Shown here piece after piece: positions 8,901 to 10,277 of a stretch of DNA of 10,277 nucleotides (positions are counted from its first letter, which is position 1; every line of letters starts with the position of its first letter). The stretch covers positions 1 through 10,277 of the forward strand of contig CABPSV020000698.1 in the NCBI GenBank assembly GCA_902459845.2, given 5' to 3'. Position numbers and translations under genes: made by a program. The notes beneath the pieces were generated by a model, which had not been told where the DNA came from, did no database searches, and saw only the letters and a program-made list of their open reading frames with translations. The DNA comes from Hepatocystis sp. ex Piliocolobus tephrosceles. Its lineage: Eukaryota; Apicomplexa; Aconoidasida; Haemosporida; Plasmodiidae.

Positions 8901-10027
8901 CCCAACATACTCTTCTTAAAACAAAAACACAACATGTTCGAAACAAATTTTATAGGTGTCATACTCGGAGTATTAAAAAATATATACGCAGGAAAAAAGA
9001 AAAATAATTCATTTAATACCTCAATTAATAACTTAAATTCCGTTTTGTTTTTATAATAAATACAATAATAAAATGAAAAAAAAAAAAACTGAAATAAATT
9101 TTTTACATCACTAATTATAATTGTTCGTAACATATTTAATTTTTGTTTATTCATTAAATTTGTTGTTTGTTCATTACTTATAATATAAAATATTTCTTTT
9201 ATAAAACTTATACATATTTGAAGAACGCTATTAAAATATTCAAATTTTTTGTTACTACTTTGGTCAAATGGAGTAAACAGATCAGAATTATTATTCTGTT
9301 GTTGTTGTTGTACATGAACTAAATTAGATTTATATAAAAAATTATTAATACTAACACTATCACAATAATTGGCTAACAAATTACCAACAGGTATATTTCT
9401 TTTTAAATATTCAACTAAAAAAAATAATAAAATATTATATAAGTATCGAAAATATGTATAATCGTTTATTATACATAATAAACTTAATATTTGACCATAT
9501 TTATTTTTAACAGCTTTTATATAAAAAGTAATTAAATATTTATTTGTACTATTTAAAAAACCAGACATAAGTAAATTAGTCGGATCCATAAATGTTTGAA
9601 TATATTTATTTTTTAAAATCTCAAAACAATCTTGTTTTATGTTTAATACATTTATATTTATGTCGTGACATAAATTTAAAGGTAAAGAAAATAAAATATT
9701 AATAAACATATTACGAATATTAATTCTATCCTCTTCCGAATAACTTGTATTAAAATATTTCTTAATCAAATTATTCATATAATTAAAACAATAAAACAAA
9801 ATATTATCTTTAAATGCTTCCATATTATTACCACTATTGTTATTGTCATTGCTACTTTTTAATATTGACTCTACTAAACAGAATGTAGCAAAAAATTCAT
9901 AAGACTCGTTAATATTACATTTATTTAAAAAGTTTACACTAGCATAATCATTCTTCAAACAATTAAGAAAAAGTTCACCGAGCTCTTTGCTTCTTTGGGT
10001 TATTTTGCTAGAGGCGTATTCCAACAT
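4340..10027 (-). CDS. Large two-exon gene, putative exportin-like (karyopherin-beta, HEAT-repeat) protein of about 1835 aa
   Basis: Exons are 10027-5911 and 5730-4340 (5508 nt with TAA), joined in phase across a 180-bp intron. The ATG in context caaacaaaATG is the first in-frame ATG after an upstream TAG at about 10117-10115. The protein is mostly amphipathic helices with no transmembrane or catalytic motif, consistent with an alpha-solenoid. Residues from about 15 (KELGELFLNCLKNDYA, then YEFFATFCLVESILKS and RINIRNMFINILFSL) resemble in order the N-terminal helices of exportin-T and exportin-5, where RanGTP binds. A segment with LLYIFNNLQHPSINILTKTL recalls the HPS region of exportin-5. Low-complexity insertions interrupt the fold: poly-Gln/Asn near 240, Gly-Val at about 376-414, Ser/Thr/Asn near 700-740, poly-Ser near 862, and Gly-Ser at about 1065-1085 and 1198-1230. 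They explain a length well above the usual 950-1200 aa. If correct, it would carry RNA (tRNA) or protein cargo through nuclear pores. The family call rests on remembered similarity, and another HEAT-repeat scaffold is possible. Confidence 0.6.
5731..5910 (-). other. Intron of the large gene (180 bp), poly(A) and (AAT)n rich, with clustered 3' splice sites
   Basis: The donor is TACTTAAAAA|GTAAAAAA at 5910 and the proposed acceptor is CATAGTGTAG|ATAATAG ending at 5731. The phase-1 donor (A) plus AT gives Asn 1373. On the minus strand the intron is long A runs followed by (AAT)n, with no AG between the donor and 5737. Four AG dinucleotides then cluster within 17 bp, and only the one ending at 5731 restores the frame. 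An in-frame TAA at 5800-5798 means the (AAT)18 tract next to exon 2 cannot be coding poly-Asn joined to exon 1. Confidence 0.75.
6343..6438 (-). repeat. Coding 24-bp repeat, SGSIGGSC
   Basis: The unit SGSIGGSC (24 bp) is repeated about three times at residues 1198-1230 of the large protein. It is flanked by a diverged GGISSGSIGG start and an ASSS end. It lies between predicted helices, so it is probably a flexible loop. The DNA copies are almost identical (plus-strand core aatgctaccactacaact), which points to recent expansion. Confidence 0.9.
6775..6838 (-). repeat. Coding 15-bp repeat, GSSGN
   Basis: A short GSSGN repeat followed by GSSATVSGSN lies at about residues 1065-1085 of the large protein. 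It is composed of the same Gly/Ser codons as the repeat near 1198-1230, though with a different period. It is a probable inter-helix loop insertion. Confidence 0.85.
8787..8902 (-). repeat. Coding Gly-Val minisatellite in the large gene
   Basis: Codons GGT and GTT alternate to give a GVG/GVGV tract with two GDS interruptions, at about residues 376-414. The plus strand reads (accaac)n and (accaacacc)n, a 6/9-bp periodicity that is markedly GC-richer than the rest of the gene. It sits between a hydrophobic helix and an Asn/Tyr-rich segment, so it is most likely a loop insertion between solenoid helices. It also opens unrelated plus-strand frames (Thr/Asn and Pro/Thr repeats), which are shadows. 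Confidence 0.9.
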
Positions 10028-10034
10028 TTTGTTT
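10022..10034 (-). promoter_or_regulatory. Translation start context of the large gene
   Basis: On the minus strand the start reads acaaaATGTTGG. A run of A before ATG is the usual Plasmodium initiation context. The next upstream in-frame stop is at about 10117, with no ATG in between, which supports this start. Confidence 0.7.
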
Positions 10035-10054
10035 GTAAGTAAGTTCGTTTGTCC

Positions 10055-10086
<32 letters not shown>

Positions 10087-10277
10087 TTGTATATGTATAT
10101 GTATAGGCAACAAACTATCTGTTTAAACGATTGTTCGTTTGTTTTGTGTATAAAAAAATAAAAATAAAAAAAAAAAGTTTTACCACAAGCGACAGACACA
10201 ATATAAACCAAGCCAAATTGGTATTTTACCCCTATGGTAATATATGTGCTGTACAAGCAATATTTATATATATATAT
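10028..10277. other. Upstream flank (5' UTR or promoter) of the large gene
   Basis: No coding sequence is convincing here. The stretch holds T27 on the plus strand (10059-10085), that is, poly(A) in the minus-strand leader about 32 nt before the ATG. It also has a short tatatgtatatgta stretch, an A-rich segment (10153-10176) and a terminal (TA)n. An 82-codon minus-strand frame here is made of homopolymer and lacks coding character. Confidence 0.6.

Noticed and set aside
8735..9056. Plus-strand Thr/Asn and Pro/Thr frames as genes
   Set aside because: They are antisense shadows of the Gly-Val repeat in the large gene.

Overview
The window is nuclear DNA of an AT-rich apicomplexan, almost certainly a Plasmodium species. 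The evidence is the extreme A+T content, long poly(dA), poly(dT) and (TA)n tracts in every non-coding stretch, short AT-rich GT-AG introns, and proteins full of Asn, Lys, Ile and Tyr with low-complexity insertions. Gly/Ser/Val-rich rather than purely Asn-rich insertions, and many minisatellites, hint at a species other than P. falciparum. That last point is weak inference.

Both protein genes lie on the minus strand. The larger one (4340-10027) has two exons separated by a 180-bp intron and encodes about 1835 residues. It reads as an alpha-solenoid (HEAT-type) protein. Its N-terminus and general helical pattern best fit the exportin branch of the karyopherin-beta family, closest to exportin-T or exportin-5. 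Downstream of it on the minus strand, after a 1.3-kb repeat-rich intergenic region, is a four-exon gene (1194-3002) of about 351 residues. I rebuilt it from short open segments whose splice phases all match. It starts with a hydrophobic leader followed by a Lys/Asn-rich stretch, as in apicoplast-targeted proteins. I do not recognise its family.

Layout from left to right: a 14-bp minisatellite (1-275), poly(T)/poly(A) DNA (276-590), a 12-bp minisatellite (about 680-1068), the small gene (1194-3002) with a second and unrelated 12-bp minisatellite in its second intron, an intergenic region (3003-4339) with 20-bp, 11-bp and 16-bp tandem repeats, the large gene (4340-10027), and its upstream flank (10028-10277). 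I see no rRNA, tRNA, mobile element or CRISPR array.

Nothing suggests that the two genes act in one pathway; co-orientation is the only link. The main points of interest are the number of unrelated minisatellites in 10 kb, the tandem 3' splice sites of the large gene's intron, and the unrecognised leader-bearing protein.
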